A stretch of 64,000 bases of DNA, taken from positions 37,617,501 to 37,681,500 of the forward strand of contig BSBM01000361.1 of assembly GCA_027924585.1 (NCBI GenBank), given 5' to 3'. Of the stretch, positions 1 to 13,555 are shown piece after piece. The translations under genes and the position numbers were made by a program. How positions within the stretch are numbered: the first letter of the stretch is position 1; every line of letters begins with the position of its first letter. This DNA comes from Larix kaempferi (taxonomy: Eukaryota; Streptophyta; Pinopsida; Pinales; Pinaceae). A model generated the notes under the pieces. It was given only the letters and a program-made list of their open reading frames with translations, made no database searches and was not told where the DNA came from.

Positions 1-1834
1 TCCAATTTTCACTTCCATTACTCACAAATCTCTTCCTCTTTCAATCTCTACATGCATGCAATTATTCTACAAGTCGTGATCTTGTACTATTGGCAATGAA
101 ACCAACTTTGCAATCTAAGATATTACATGGTAAAATAAGTCACTAGTAGTGTGGGCATACAAGATAAATAAGACAATATACAGTCATGCATACATAGACG
201 GAGGAGAAAGAGATAGAAAGTAATTATGGAACCAACAATGAGTAGTGTTATTAATATATGGTCATACATACATACATAGTGTTATCTAGTCCACAATGTC
301 ACTTGATAATAATTCCTATAATTAGATAATATAGTTGTTTGTTGTATGTCTTCACATACAACATCAATGACACCTATAAGCTATTTTCCCCCTTGGTAGG
401 GTTTGAACCTTAGGTTTATTGGTATTCTAGGCTTGGTAACTTAATACATTATGTCCTTATTATGGTTTTAATCCTTGATTTTTACATGATCTTCTATTAC
501 CTTTATATGGGTATCTTGCCCAAAAAATTCCCTCTTTATGCTTGGGTTGTATGCAAAATTATTTAAAATATTATGCATCCTATAAAACTTGAATTATTTA
601 ACTTTCTTATCTCCTGGTTGTCTTCTTGGTTATTCTTTTCTTTTCCATCATCCTTTTCCTTTAATTAATTTAACTTTCTTGTCTCCCCACTTGGTTATCT
701 TTTCTTTCCCGTCATCTTTTTCCTTTAGTTCATGCCTATCTACATTTATTAAATTTTTGAGGTCCAATTCCAATTTATGGATTAGCTTGTAATGTTCTTC
801 ATTTTACATTTTCTTTTACCTCTTATTTCTAAAGACTTCTCCTCCCATTTCTATCATTGCTTATCATTATATTATTTGGAGTAGTTTTGTCCTAAAATGT
901 TTTTGGATGGTATCTTTTGTGCTTCTAAGTCTCATACCCAAGTTGTCTAATTAAGTCTTTTGGAATCATAATGGATTACAATTTTTACTTTTATATGTGT
1001 TATTTCTCTTGACTAGATAAATGTCAAAGATTTTTCTTCCAAAAAAACATATTCTTCTATGAACTTTTTAACCACGCACTCTCCAATGTTAAATGTTTCT
1101 ATTTTTTACACATTTCATACCATGGCAATGTTTCTTCTCTCAATACTCCATTAAATATGGTCCACTTCTTTGTCAAGTGCACTTCAAAAGTTGCTTGCCA
1201 TAATGACCCCAATATTAATATTCCATTGATCCATCAAATAGTGCTACTTTCGTCATATTTGTACAAGTATTGTCTTGGTTCAAACTCCTTTGATCAAATC
1301 CTCATTATCCTTTCTTATGTTCACGTCCTTCTGTCTAATTCCCCAATGTGAGTATTTCAAATGCTCCTCAGAGGATTCTACTTTTTCTAAATGTTTTGGC
1401 TCATTTTCTTGTTTTGTTGCTTGTTCCTACTAATTCTCCATGTTATTCAATTCCTTTTGTTATTTTTCATTGGCATTTTTATTTTATCCTTTTTCTTACA
1501 CAACTACAAGTTACAATCTTTCTTAGTAGAATAGTTCCATGATTACCTAGAATATGCTCTTTCCATAGTAAGAACCCTTGTACTTCCTTTATTGCAATGA
1601 AAATTTCTCTAAAGTTGTTATCGAAGTTCACCCATCAAGATAATATATCTCGATGCTTAGTAGTATGGTTCCCTTATCTATGACAAATGTCAATATTTTG
1701 ATGGAATTCTCCCATGGCTACTAAATTAGCCATAACCTCTTAAATAAAATAAATTATCTAATCTATTATTGGCTCATCATAATAATATCAATTATCATAA
1801 TCTATTATTGGCTCATCATAATAATATCAATTAT
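1..1834. other. AT-rich non-coding stretch
   Basis: No gene is recognisable on either strand. The short open frames here have low-complexity, Phe/Leu/Ser-rich translations and no domain motif. A pyrimidine-rich segment is duplicated once with a period of about 72 bases (about 600-735). The sequence resembles decayed retroelement DNA but I cannot assign a family. Confidence 0.5.
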
Positions 1835-4321
1835 CATAAATTAATAGAGGCAACTCATAGAAATCATAAACGTTTATTATTCATGTCAAATAAGAAAAAC
1901 ATCCCAATCAATAAAACATTAATCTTTATAGTGGGAAAACCATTAAGAATTAAGGAAAAAACCCCTTTTCATAAAACACTAATTATAGTGGGAAAACCAT
2001 TAAGGATCAAGGGAAAAAAAACCACTTTCAATTGATTATATTCATATATTTATCTTAATTCATCTTATTACAATGATCTAATAACCATTTCTTTTTTTAT
2101 AGCATAAATTAATAATATTTCTAGTTCGCAATATCTAATTACATTTTGTATCTTATAAATCCTTTATTTATACATACTAATCACTTTCCTTATTTGATGG
2201 GAGGCCTAGGAAAGTGTTCATATCTTGTTTATCTTTGACTCAAAAAATAAAAAACAAAAACAAAACAGAAAACTTTTTAAGCAAAAATTAGAGTTTTTAC
2301 ATGCACTAATCTTTGTTATATGAAAATAATATTGGATCACTACATTTTACATTTTTCAGAGAGGTAATGTTGGTAGCAAAGAGGATTCACCAACTTCTCA
2401 TTTTCTGGATTTACTCATTAAACGTCATCATTTAGTGGATTATTAGTTAATATAAAATTTGACAATGAAAAAAATACCAATTCCAACTTCTAATCAATAT
2501 TTACTAAGTGAACTTCTGCCCCATCCTCTTCTTGTGATAACTACACATATCCATTATGCACTCCATACAAGAACACGAGTTGTAGCTCTTACATGAAACC
2601 TTCATCATTACCTCTTCCAAGGGTGCTCCTCTTCCGTCCACTGACTTAGTAGATATCGACCTTCCTTCCTCTTTCAGACTTTTCTCTCTCTCACCACTTG
2701 AAGTGCATTCCTTTTCATCCATCAAGTCCTTTCCAACTTGCATCATCTCCAATCGTCAAATAGAGTTAGACATCACTTTTCCCTTTTGTCTCTCTATAAT
2801 TTATTACTATTTGATCCAACATTTGTCAGACTCTTTTCATCTTTTCATGTTGGTCTTTATTCCCCTTATAATTCATTGATGTCCATCTTTATTGTTGTGT
2901 GCATACCCTACCATTTCATATCTAATGGATGACATCAAGCCCTTCTCTACTAACAACATTTAAATCTATAAAATTATACGTTTCATCATGTTCTCTTAGA
3001 TCTAACCAAAAAAAATTATTCAATATTATACAAAACTAATTTGGTTTCATTAAAACACTCCACAATATATCATTAAAATATGCATGAAATCAAATCTCAA
3101 TTATCCACACATTAAGATTTTTTTTCATGGAAAAAATATCACAATCCTAATTTTCATTGCAAATCTGAACCATATTGTTTTTTGACTAAAGAATTAACCT
3201 TACACTTAGTCTTCTACCTATTTTCTTTCTATACATTATATCTAGTATCTTAAAAAAAAAAACCTTCTTATTCGAAAGTATAACAAATTTCATACATAAA
3301 AATATACATAAAATTAAATATCAATTACGCACATCCACTTAGTATCTAATGACTCCATGTAACAAATTTATTTGTCTTTACACACCAAAGCTCAATGTAA
3401 ATCAACATCTTTTCAATTCATTCTATTAAAAAAACACTCCTAGAAAATAATATATAATTCTCTATTATTAAAAAAAATGCATGTCTCTTGAAAACATATA
3501 TAATAAATTCTTAATTCCTCCATATCAATGCCATTATATTATTTTTTTCTTTAAAATATTTGTTTTCCTTGCATTCTAACCTATCTTAAATTTAGTCTTA
3601 CATGTCATTATTTTCAAATTTAGACTCAACAATGAAAAAAATTAGTGAAACCAAATTTGGTATTCAATTTATTGATATTTCATCAACATTGCGGTTTTAA
3701 AATGAAGTGTTCCAAAGAGGGTGTTTCCAATCCTCCATAAAGGTAAAAACAAAAACAAAAAACAAATAGTTTTGATAATGACATTCATTACTTCCATTAT
3801 CTAACAATAGACTTTGATAATGACGTTATAGTTCGATAATGACCACCATAAATAAAATAGTGAGCACATGCAACACCAACCATCCATCATGTCGGCAAGT
3901 CAATTGAGGGGAGAAATTGTCCATCAACCTCCTTGTTAAACTATCTTCATCCCATGTATACGTGATCACTTATTATTGATTACTCAAAATATCAACCATA
4001 AAATTTTAAAACATAAATTTAAAAACAAATTCTAAATTCTAATGTTTATGGAAAGATTTTTTTTGTATTTTTCATTAGGTCAAGTATAATATTTAAGATA
4101 TTTAAAGGGGTTAGATTGGTTGGTGAAAAGTGATGAGTTTTTTACTAGTGGATAAGGTTTAATTTTTACGAGGACATAGCTTTAAGCTTTGGGTCACCTT
4201 AAGGTAGTGGTGAAACATGTGGTTACACCTAGAGAGATTATATTAAATGATTTCGTGACCCATGCACACATAAGTGGATCAAAGCCCACACCAATGTCCT
4301 TCAAAATTTTAAGCCCTGAAG

Positions 4322-4510
4322 TGTAGACCAGTTGGTGATAGGGTGCACTGTTAAGGCACTCCTTACGACGTTGTGGGTTCAAACCTCAAATAGCCAGTGC
4401 ACCTATGTAGGGTTAGTGTGGTTGACATGGATGTTATAATGATAATAAAGAAGGATCAACCCTGTGTCACACGAGTATGAGCCTGACCCAATTATTGATT
4501 CTTCCATATA
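4322..4510 (+). mobile_element. tRNA-derived SINE-like element
   Basis: A tRNA-like head is visible. A D-arm/A-box-like segment 'agttggtgatagggt' (about 4330) is followed by a T-arm/B-box-like segment 'gggttcaaacctc' (about 4375-4387). The spacing fits an internal RNA polymerase III promoter. A body of about 100 bases follows and no tail could be fixed. It is not a functional tRNA, because the acceptor stem does not close. Confidence 0.5.
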
Positions 4511-4519
4511 CAAAAAATA

Positions 4520-4670
4520 TATTATATTCAAGATAAAACCTTGTCTACACAATGATTTGACTGCTAAAGTCTACAAAAGTGTGCATACTCTACCCACCTA
4601 TGGATTTGAAATTGTGACCTTTTAGAAGGGAACACATGTTCTTAGCCATTAGACCCATTATTAATTATTG
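4520..4670 (-). mobile_element. tRNA-derived SINE-like element, minus orientation
   Basis: On the minus strand the element starts with a tRNA-like head ('ctaatggctaagaacatg', then a 'tttcaaatcc' B-box-like motif) and continues into a body of about 100 bases. A diverged copy sits at the matching place in A' (about 21015-21172), so this insertion predates the A/A' duplication. It lies head-to-head with the plus-strand element at 4726. Confidence 0.45.
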
Positions 4671-4725
4671 TAAGAGGAGGAATCCAAAGTATTTTTTTAA
4701 TAAATACATTAATAATTTTTCTTTT

Positions 4726-4850
4726 TCCTAATGGTTAAGAACATGTGTTTCCTTCTAAGAGGTCATAGGTTCAAATCTAAAGGGGAGTGTGATATTTACA
4801 TCTCTATACACATTAACAATTGTATCACTGCGTAGAGGCGGGTCACTTGT
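4726..4850 (+). mobile_element. tRNA-derived SINE-like element, plus orientation
   Basis: The head 'taatggttaagaacatg' with a B-box-like 'ggttcaaatct' (about 4768-4778) is the inverted partner of the minus-strand head at 4600-4665. Together the two could fold into a long imperfect hairpin. No anticodon stem or closed acceptor stem is present, so this is a SINE head and not a tRNA gene. Confidence 0.45.
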
Positions 4851-5749
4851 TTCACAAACAAAACGGTCTCATACACCAAATTAGAATCTAGTTTAATTAT
4901 AATCTTAAAAATAAATTATTATAATTATAATTATAATAAATACACATTAATGTAAATTCATTTCAATATCAAGGATACAGTGGCCTGTTGGGATTGGATG
5001 GATTTCATTCCATCCACCCGAGTTCAATTCCATTGAGACATCTTCTAGCTTGGATTAGGAAGTTTGTTGAGATTTCTCGTGCATTGTTAACTTTAAAAAA
5101 TAAAAACATTTATATAACATTTATAGAATCCCTTTGAATAATTACATGTATCTATGTTGATAATTAAAACAATTTTAAAAACATTACACAATTTTAACAC
5201 AAATAACAACCATCTTTAACTTCCACGTTGCATATAGTCTTATCTTAACGCACTTCGTGGGGTGAATTAGGTCCTCACAAAGTATGATGTCAAATGGGCA
5301 TCGAATTCCGTACAAAGTACACTATATAAGCACTTGGTGGTAATAGTGGTCACCTTAGCGTTGTTGTCATTTAGTAGTTGTATAAGTTTTCATTCTATAT
5401 TGAAGTGTTTAATTTTATAATGTTTTCCTTAATCATGGTGTGAGTTAATAAATATTTCGAAGTATATTTTAAGATGTTTTTGGTGAAGAGTATTTATTGC
5501 ATTAAAATTATTTTAAATTTATATCTATTTTTTTAAAATTATTTATATAACTAAAATAATAATAATAAATTAAATAATATATATTTAACTAAAACAAATT
5601 TTAAAAATAATCACTAAACTTCACCATTCATAATACTCGTACATAACACAACTTTACAAAATAGCCAAGTTGTTAAAAAAATTCAACATTTTCGTACATA
5701 TTATTAAACATGTTACTTTCATACATCGTACCACAAAGTAAATAAAAAA

Positions 5750-5927
5750 CAAATTAAGATTTGAATTTGATTTAATGAATTATTCAAAGTGTTGGATTAT
5801 TAAAAAATAAATTAAGATTTGAATTTGATTATATGAATTATTCAAAGTGTTGGATTATTAAAAAATAAATTAAGATTTGAATTTGATTATATGAATTATT
5901 CAAAGTGTTGGATTATTAATTATATTA
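5750..5927 (+). repeat. 58-bp tandem repeat, about 3 copies
   Basis: The unit containing 'aagatttgaatttgatt' recurs at about 5756, 5814 and 5872. A diverged fourth unit follows after a spacer near 6020. Copy A' has only a single unit (about 52185-52235), so the array expanded in copy A or contracted in A'. Confidence 0.8.
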
Positions 5928-8029
5928 TGGTAGCTTCTTTCTTTTTGTATTGAAATAAAGCAAGAATTTTGTTCCATGAGAAGAGGGGGAGATTATGTTC
6001 TATATTTTTTTCTATAAGATTCGAATTTGATTATATGAATTATTCAAAGTGTTAGATTATTAATATCATGGTAGCTTCTTTCTTTTTGTATTGAAATAAA
6101 GCAAGAATTTTGTTCGATGTCGAGGAGGAGAGGGGAGATTATGCTCTATTTTTTCTTTTTTCTATAGAACAGACATCACTACCACACACAAATGCAATAA
6201 CATGCATGGAACATAGTGGTACTCCAAATCATAATGGTTTGGCCACAAAATTGTATAGCATAGTCAATCACCCATCAAGTTAGAGATTAATGTAGGAACT
6301 GATTTCCATCATGAGGAGGTTGGGCATTGGTAGGACGGGGGCGAGACTCTTAATTTGACTCTTTTCATTTGGATTAAGTTATCGATCTGCTTCAAACAAC
6401 CAACACGCATTTCTTAGATCGTGCATTTGATAGTGGATTCCAGTTGTCATACTTCTAATATGAAAATGGTAACCTTTGGTTGGTGGGATCATTAGAAATT
6501 AGTGGAGATGGAAGCAGATAGGAATGAGAATAAGGAAGGGATCAAATTTCAAAGCTCAAGGAGGGGATGACCAAGGTAATGCAATGAACCTATGGAGTCA
6601 AGGAAAAAACCAAAAAAGGGCATGCGCGGAGGAAAACACAACAACAAATGTTTATCACAAAAGCTTCTCTAAATTAGTCAAATATGAAGTTGATTGTATT
6701 AAGAACAAAGTTAGAGAGGAACACAGTTAGACAACATACGAGTGAATTGAGGTTGAAATCATGGATTAGGTTTGAGACACATGGTATTCTAGAAGCAAGG
6801 ACACCAACTATTGGAATTAAGTGATAGGTTTATATTGGCATACCAAGTCCCTTGTAGCCAAGATCAATGAAGAGAAAGGGACATGGCACTAAGAAATTCA
6901 ATCATAAACTAAATCAATTTGACCATAATCATGAGAAATTGATAATCATCATATGTGGATTAGAAGTAAGAACTGAGGGCCAAGAGGAACCAAGGAAGAA
7001 TGCCAAAGTAGTGGAAAACATTGCCAAATCTTTCCAAGAGGAAGCCGTGACACCATTCCATGTCAATGTGGATTCTAACTATGATCTTAAGAATTAACTT
7101 TGACTACTCCAAGTCGAATAATTCTATTTTGATTTTTCTTGATATGATAGGCAAAAGGAAATACCGTTTAAGTAGTTTTGATATATTAATTAGGATCTCT
7201 TTGTTGTTTTTCTATAGTAAGACAAACTCTAAGAGATGGATATATAACTTATTAGTTTCTGGATCTTCGAAAATATCTATTGTCTATTTTTTGACAACTA
7301 TAGCTAGGTTTTGAAAACTATAGCTAGGTCTTTCATGGAAGCCAAGCATAGTGAAGATTGGTTGTACATTTTCATGTATCCTATTAATACATAGTGTTAA
7401 TAAATTACAAACAAAGTTGTTAGAGAAGGAATGATTATAAATTGTTGTATTACAATCTAGGGACAATAAGATAATGCATTTGAAAATCCATCTTTTAAAT
7501 TAAGGGAGAAGGATTGATAATTGGACACCCTAACTTTAAGGGTATGTTTTACATGGAGTCACTTCAAACTTTTAAATGTATAACGTTGTCAGCTTTCCTA
7601 ATAACTCCAGTCTTAGATGAATTGCATTAAACAAGAATAATTTATTTATACAAGATGAGGTAACCTTTGGTTTGATATTCCAAAGGTACATTTCTTTCTC
7701 CTATGACTCTTCCAACTAGGTGAAGTAACCTTTGGTTTCATATTCCAAAGCTACATTTCATTCTCTTATGACTCTTCATTTCCCTACAACTAGATATTTA
7801 CAATATTTATATTTTCACCATATTAATCCTTTAGGATTAGGTTTCCAACATTAATCTGACTTAAATGAAAGCATGTTTATGAGCTTTTTTAGCTTCTCTT
7901 GCAATAGCTTTGAAGAAGATATCTACAATTTTTTATGAACAACTTATAAATTATAATTAATTTTTCAAAATATAATTATAAATTAATTTAATCTAAACTT
8001 TTTCTCATAATTATTAAATTTCTAGCATA

Positions 8030-8310
8030 GTTATTAAACTTCAAACTTATATATTATTTCTTTATATGTTTAAATTAGTTAATATTTGATAATGAAAAAT
8101 GTAGAAAATTAACTTTAATTAATATTTAATTATCAATTGTAAATTGACTTTGTTTCATTATATAAATAAATTAAACTCCAAACTTATAGATTATCTTCTT
8201 TATATGTTTAGATTAATTAATATTAAATAATAAAAAATATAGAAAATTAACTTTAATTAATATTTAATTATCAATTGTAAATTGATTTTGCTTCATTATA
8301 TAAATAAATT
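8030..8310. repeat. 137-bp tandem duplication
   Basis: Two head-to-tail AT-rich copies, anchored by 'caaacttata.attat' at about 8042 and 8179. Both copies end in the 'tatataaataaatta' segment. Confidence 0.7.
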
Positions 8311-8429
8311 AAAAAGTTGACTTTGCTTGATTACATAACATATTTTAAAAATTGAAATATTTCATCATAGCATTTAAAAGGGAGGAAATTCTTGAAATGT
8401 CATTTAGTATAAGTAACATATCATTACAA

Positions 8430-8600
8430 AAAAACATCTCACAAATGAAACACACAAATACTTACAATTTGGGGGGAGTTGCATTTATAGGGTAAGGAAA
8501 AAAAATTAAATAGAAAAACATCTCACAAATGGAACACACAAATACTTAAAATTTGGGGGAGTTGCATTTACAGGGTGAGGAAAAAAAATTAAATAGAAGA
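8430..8600. repeat. 84-bp tandem duplication
   Basis: Two near-identical copies anchored by 'catctcacaaatg' at about 8435 and 8519. Each includes a G-run followed by 'agttgcattta' and an A-run. Confidence 0.8.
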
Positions 8601-8807
8601 GAATAATAGAGAAAAATTAATTTAAATAAAAGAGAATTAGATATATAAGCAAATCACACTTTATTAGATTTATTTTTTATTAGTCTATGTTTTTCAGCCT
8701 CATGGGGATTTTATAAGTAGGTTTGTTGTTTTTTTTTCATTTCATACAACGGGTGTTAACAAAATGGTACGCAAACTAGGTGAGAATAAATATGTGGGAA
8801 AGCATTG

Positions 8808-8888
8808 CTGGATTTGTTTTAATCTGTTGTTATAAGTGAAACAAATTCTGGATTTGTTTTAGCTTGTTGTTATAAGTGAAACAAATTG
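8808..8888. repeat. 40-bp tandem duplication
   Basis: Two copies of a unit starting 'ctggatttgtttta' at 8808 and 8848, both ending 'aagtgaaacaaatt'. Confidence 0.8.
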
Positions 8889-9759
8889 TAATCTTGCAAT
8901 CTGCCTCTTAGATTTAAGCATTCAATTACACCCTTATGTTAAGTATATATGAGAGATTTAAATACTTTAATTTGGTGGGATGAGATAAGTGTATTGTCTA
9001 GATTAATTTTATGGCTTCTAAATTCAAAATAAATGAACACAAAATAATATAAAAAATAACTGTTAGCTGCATGAATAACTGGTAGTTGATGAACTATTAC
9101 CTCATGTATGGATAATCGATAGTAACAGATAATTTATTTATGCAACTTAACTTGTGGTTTATCGATGTTCACCAACCACAAGTTAAGTAACTGTGGTAAT
9201 AACCATGATATGACAGAGATCATCTCATCGATCTAACTCTGGACAGAGCTTGAAGCACTCCTCCTGCCAGCAATATATTGAGAGATTAGCTATGGGATCT
9301 GGTGACAGCGATATACTTATCTTGTGTCGTCCCTCTTAAATCCACGATTGGTGTAATGTAACAGCGATCTGACTTCCGCACTCTGCCAGTGATCTGCGAT
9401 ATGACAGTAATTTAATAGTGAAGCATCTTTGGTCTGAAAGCTTCCTGAAATATGTGGAAATTGGAGATGATCGACGGATTGATTGTTTGAAACTCTATTT
9501 ATCCTGTCCATTCATCCCCCGGACAAAATACATGTTTTATTACTTTCGCATAAAGTGGATTTTTAATATCTATGGGAGTTATAAGATTACACGTATTAAT
9601 TTATGCCATTAATAAAATAATTGGAGTCAAATGAATGAACAGGGAGTTATAAAGGAGGTTTAAGTTTGTGAATTAAAAGTGGATGTTATTAGAGGTTTAA
9701 GTTTGTGAATTATATGTAGACGGTGATTTTGTCATCTCGAAGATGAGAGGGTGGTTTAA

Positions 9760-9895
9760 TATTGTAATTATGATATAAAGAGATTGAAAAGAGTTCATAG
9801 GGTGATCGTAATATTGTGATAATGATATAAAGAGATTGAGAAGAGTTCATAGGGTGATCGTAATATTGTGATAATGATATAAAGAGATTGAGAAG
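9760..9895. repeat. 52-bp tandem repeat, about 2.6 copies
   Basis: The motif 'tgatataaagagattga' recurs at 9771, 9823 and 9875. The last two units are almost identical, which points to recent slippage or unequal exchange. Confidence 0.85.
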
Positions 9896-10930
9896 ATTCT
9901 AGTACAAAACTTTCTTCTTACTTTTAGCTGATCAAGGTCAAGTTCTTTAAAAGTGCTATTTTTTGTGCGTAGAATGTGTGATTTTTTTGGGGTATTTTAT
10001 GTTTTTTTTGTAGTGTGATGATTTTATAATTACATATAAATTTTATCTCTTCAAGACGATGCAAACAAATTAATCAAAGGAGCAATTATCATTCAAGTTG
10101 ATGAAGTAATGGACACATCAAGTTAGCAATTAAAGGAACAACTTGTATGTTATTTTGAAGACCAGTTCAACTTCAATTATTGTACTTGCAAATAGTTCTT
10201 TTTGTAAGTGTTGAATCAAGTTGAGTTGAATTTGTAATAGGCCCGCATTCTTAGTTGAATCTAACACCCTAAAATTCATATAAAACCAAGCAAACATGGA
10301 ATAAATGCAAGCAAATGTGAAATAAAATCAAGCAAGCATGACATAAATGCAAGTGAGCGTGAAACACAATCAACTGAGTGTGAACTGCAAGTGAGCGAGT
10401 TGTAAGAAATCTTATTCAAATGAAGCGAAGTCTTGAATTATTAAAGGTGTTGAACACTCTAATAATCCCTGCTAAAGACAACACAGTCATACTCAACAAA
10501 GCAACTCTTCAATCGGTGCTAACTTGTTTGCAAGTGTCACAAACTAAAGTTAGACTTCTTCAATATCAATCCCAACTATTGAATGATGAAAGCAGGGATC
10601 TCAAAAATCAATGACCAGTGAAGTGTTCTAAACTAGTTTTTGTTCTAAACAATCCTTTTTATGATAATGATGATGTTGATGCTAGTCATTCAAATCAATA
10701 GTACACTCAACAACAACCCTACAAGACAACTCCAAATGCAGATGAAGATGATGTTGTTCAAGTTCAACAATCTCTTTCCAAGCCAATCATTAGACCTTTG
10801 GAAGAAATACAAGTCAACAAAAATTGACATGGTGTAGGATATGACGATGAGAATAACTTGCATATCCTAAATTATTCAAATCTAATCCACTTCCATAGTG
10901 ATTTATTGCTTCTAGAAGTTTTAACTTAAC
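9896..10930. other. Probable retroelement leader and gag remnant
   Basis: No intact gene. A short plus-strand open frame at 10420-10614 is Leu/Gln-rich with a helical look (KRSLELLKVL...), which may be gag debris upstream of the zinc-knuckle fragment. The assignment is by position only. Confidence 0.3.
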
Positions 10931-11117
10931 CTGTTCGAGTCGAGCATGAGAATGAAAAGTGCCAATATTGTAATCACATTGGTAACATTGAATATCAATG
11001 TTATGATCTCCATCCTTGTCAACATTGTGGGAAGAAAAATCATGCATCAAAAAAATGTTCCAAGAGAAACAAGCCTGCAATATTAAAGATTCACTATGGG
11101 TGGATCAATTCTTGGTA
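10931..11117 (+). pseudogene. Retrotransposon gag zinc-knuckle fragment
   Basis: A short plus-strand frame ending at a TAA near 11117 encodes two successive nucleocapsid-type zinc knuckles. The second is a perfect C-x2-C-x4-H-x4-C (CQHCGKKNHASKKC). The first has the same cysteine spacing, but Asn stands where His is expected (CQYCNHIGNIEYQC). A basic tail (KKCSKRNK) follows. Such knuckles bind RNA in gag proteins of LTR retrotransposons. The frame upstream is interrupted by a TAA near 10927, and no protease or pol domain follows in the next kilobase, so this is an isolated decayed fragment. Copia versus gypsy cannot be decided from it. Confidence 0.65.
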
Positions 11118-12984
11118 ATCATCATCAACAACCAAGAAATTATATCAATCTTATCGAATAATTCAATCTTGAGTAAAGACGCATCTTGTAGTAGATAGAT
11201 TTTCCTTCCTCTTGACATGGGAAAATACAACTCCAAAGTGGTCCCCTTATGGTGTAGCTTTCAAGCATGACCTTTATGGGATGAGATAACATGTGGTTGT
11301 TTCCACATGCCCACTTTGATTTGAAATCAAAATAGTGAGTCTCTTTCATCTTTGGGGGGGGGGAGTACACTATGAATTGAAAATGGTTAGTGGTCAACCA
11401 AAACCATTAGATACGAGGTATCAGGTGAAGATTCCAAAGCCCAATCTTAGATTTCATAAACATTCTTCTTACATTTCATCTGACAAAGGGGGGGATATTG
11501 ATGATGGTTGTCAAACTTAATGTTTTGAAAACAATAGTCTGTAGATGGAAGACTCCAACAAACAAATTTCCAAATGGGAAAAAATAGTTTGTAGATGGTC
11601 GACTTAAATATAGAATGTAGGTTTGGGATGTTGATTGACAGTATTTGCGTGTCAATATTCATATATCACTTTGATGATTCTATTTGTTCACTGACAGTAG
11701 AGTGGTGATACTACATGCTCACCAATTAGCAAAAGACGCTAACCTCCTCTAGCTAAATCACTTCGAAAATGATGGAATTGTCAAGCAAATAGGGAATGTT
11801 CAGACATGGTAGTTGTTCACTCCTGAATTCCATCTCACTTCTAGTTCATTTTAAATGAACCATTCAACATCCATTTTTGATGGTTTTTCAAGCATATTTT
11901 TCATTGAAGCACAAATAAAGGCTTCTGAAAGATATAGCATATTAGCTTTAGCATTAGTGTTTGTTGCTTAGCTGATATAGATATAAAGACGTGTAATTGC
12001 AGGGGGGAATGTTAGCCTTTGGCTTACATTACCAATCACAAATTTTTTTTGTCATATTTATTTGTAGTTATCATTTAGGATAATAGTGATTTATCCTAAA
12101 TGATGACTAAGAAATTTGGATAAGACTACCTATCCCAATCACCATGCAAGGTGTTAGGATCTAGATAAAATATCTCCATGAGGTGGCATCACCCGTTGTA
12201 CTATATATTTGTAACATTGGAGTGAATACATTGAGTTGGACATAAATCATTTTCCATCATCTGTATGTTCCATGTTTTAACAATAAACATGTACATTTTC
12301 TATTTCTCCAAAGATTTTAGTTGTATAACATATAAAAGTCCTATTAAACCTTTATATCCACAAATGGAAAAGTTTTCATTCTTATTTCCTTTCATCCAGA
12401 GGTGAGGTCATATTATTTCATTCATTTCCAATGTTTGAAATTATAAAACATAAGACTTCATAGAAAACACTTAATGCCACACGAGAGTTCATCAAGTAAT
12501 GTTAAATTTGGTTTAACATTAATTGGAATAATCAATTTAATTTACAACTTTTGAAGTTATTATAGTTTCTCATGTTGCACATATACTTGGAACATGTTCA
12601 TGGCACTCAACATGTGAAGAACATTGGTCATGTTCCATGTATGCATGGAGCTCTTCAAAGATATGATAAGAAATCTAACATCCTTCAATTTCTTCTCTTG
12701 TCAATGGTAGTAGAGTCCCTTGGACCTTCTTTCTCCAAGTAGCTCAAACTTTGCTTTCTCGACTTCAATGTCCTTGTCAACTTGGAAAGATAACTTACAT
12801 AGTTGGTCAGTCTTAGCCCTACTAATTGTAATTGAATATCCTATACCTATCGAGAAAAATACACCACTAAATTTTTACAGAGATGCTTAATAGTGGTAAC
12901 AAAGATCTCAATCGAAAAGAATAATGGAGATTTCAATGGAAAATAATAGGAAGGAAATTACCTCAGCAACATATGAGCGGGTAG
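11118..12984. other. Non-coding stretch, likely retroelement debris
   Basis: No gene is seen. A G-run at about 11348 and another near 11487 lie in sequence adjoining the gag fragment. The remainder is AT-rich without domain motifs. Confidence 0.4.
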
Positions 12985-13555
12985 AATATTTCTTCACATG
13001 CATGATGGACATCCGTTATCCGACTCTTTATCTACTGTAATTATATTAGCAATTCTAAGGTGACTCCACATATGAATCCTCAAAATTGGATGGATGAATA
13101 TTCAATATTTGAAGCTTCCTTTTTCCATGGATGGTTTCATGGTGTTTGAAGTAGAGTGGCTCTAGCAAGTAGACCTTATGCTATATTTATACTGTGATCT
13201 ACCCTCCCACATGAGGCAACTCACTTGGGATTTTGTTTCAAAACTATCTTGAGATTTCATCAAGTTATCTTTATTTATTCACATGGATGATGGGCCTCAG
13301 TTATCTGACTCTTTATCTCCTATGGGTATTTTAGTAGCTCTGGGGTGACTCCACATATGAATCCTTGAAAGTGGTTGGGTGAATATTCAATATTCGAAGC
13401 TTCCCTTTTTCCATGGTCAAATTCATGGTACTTAAAGTAGAGTAGCTTTGGTGTGTAGACCTTATACTATATTCAAACTGTGAATTACCCTCGTACATGA
13501 GCAACTCACTTGCGTTTCTATGTCAAGAATATCATGACACATGGATTTATTTAGT
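12985..13555. repeat. 285-bp tandem duplication
   Basis: Two diverged head-to-tail copies. Landmarks such as 'gactctttatct' (13022 and 13307), 'gactccacatatgaatcct' and 'gaatattcaatatt.gaagc' occur in both in the same order. No coding potential was recognised. Confidence 0.75.

Larger units (their letters stand above)
1835..7665 (+). repeat. Unclassified repeat family, copy A
   Basis: This block is colinear with 18620-21808 joined to 52136-56490 (copy A'). Matching landmarks include the 'aactcatag.aatcata' start (about 1852 and 18633), the 'ggacctcacaaagt' area (about 5270 and 21370), the 'gaattattcaaagtgttggattatt' motif region (5780 and 52205) and the 'ctagggacaataagataatgc' area (7457 and 56288). 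Short plus-strand open frames at 6524-6730 and 6867-7097 have counterparts in A' but resemble no pol domain. A purine tract near 7500 followed by 'ttgataattgg' could be a polypurine tract and LTR start, but no partner LTR is visible, so the class stays open. The copy matters because it is the empty-site reference for the 30-kb insertion in A'. Confidence 0.75.
7666..9759. other. AT-rich non-coding stretch with small tandem duplications
   Basis: No gene is seen. The stretch holds three simple tandem duplications: about 137 bp (8030-8310), about 84 bp (8430-8600) and 40 bp (8808-8888). The rest is AT-rich DNA without recognisable motifs. Confidence 0.5.

Noticed and set aside
4322-4400. Functional tRNA gene
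   Set aside because: A- and B-box-like motifs are present, but the acceptor and anticodon stems do not form, as expected for a SINE head.
5750-5927. CRISPR-like array (58-bp units)
   Set aside because: The units are directly contiguous with no unique spacers, and the surroundings are plant repeat DNA.
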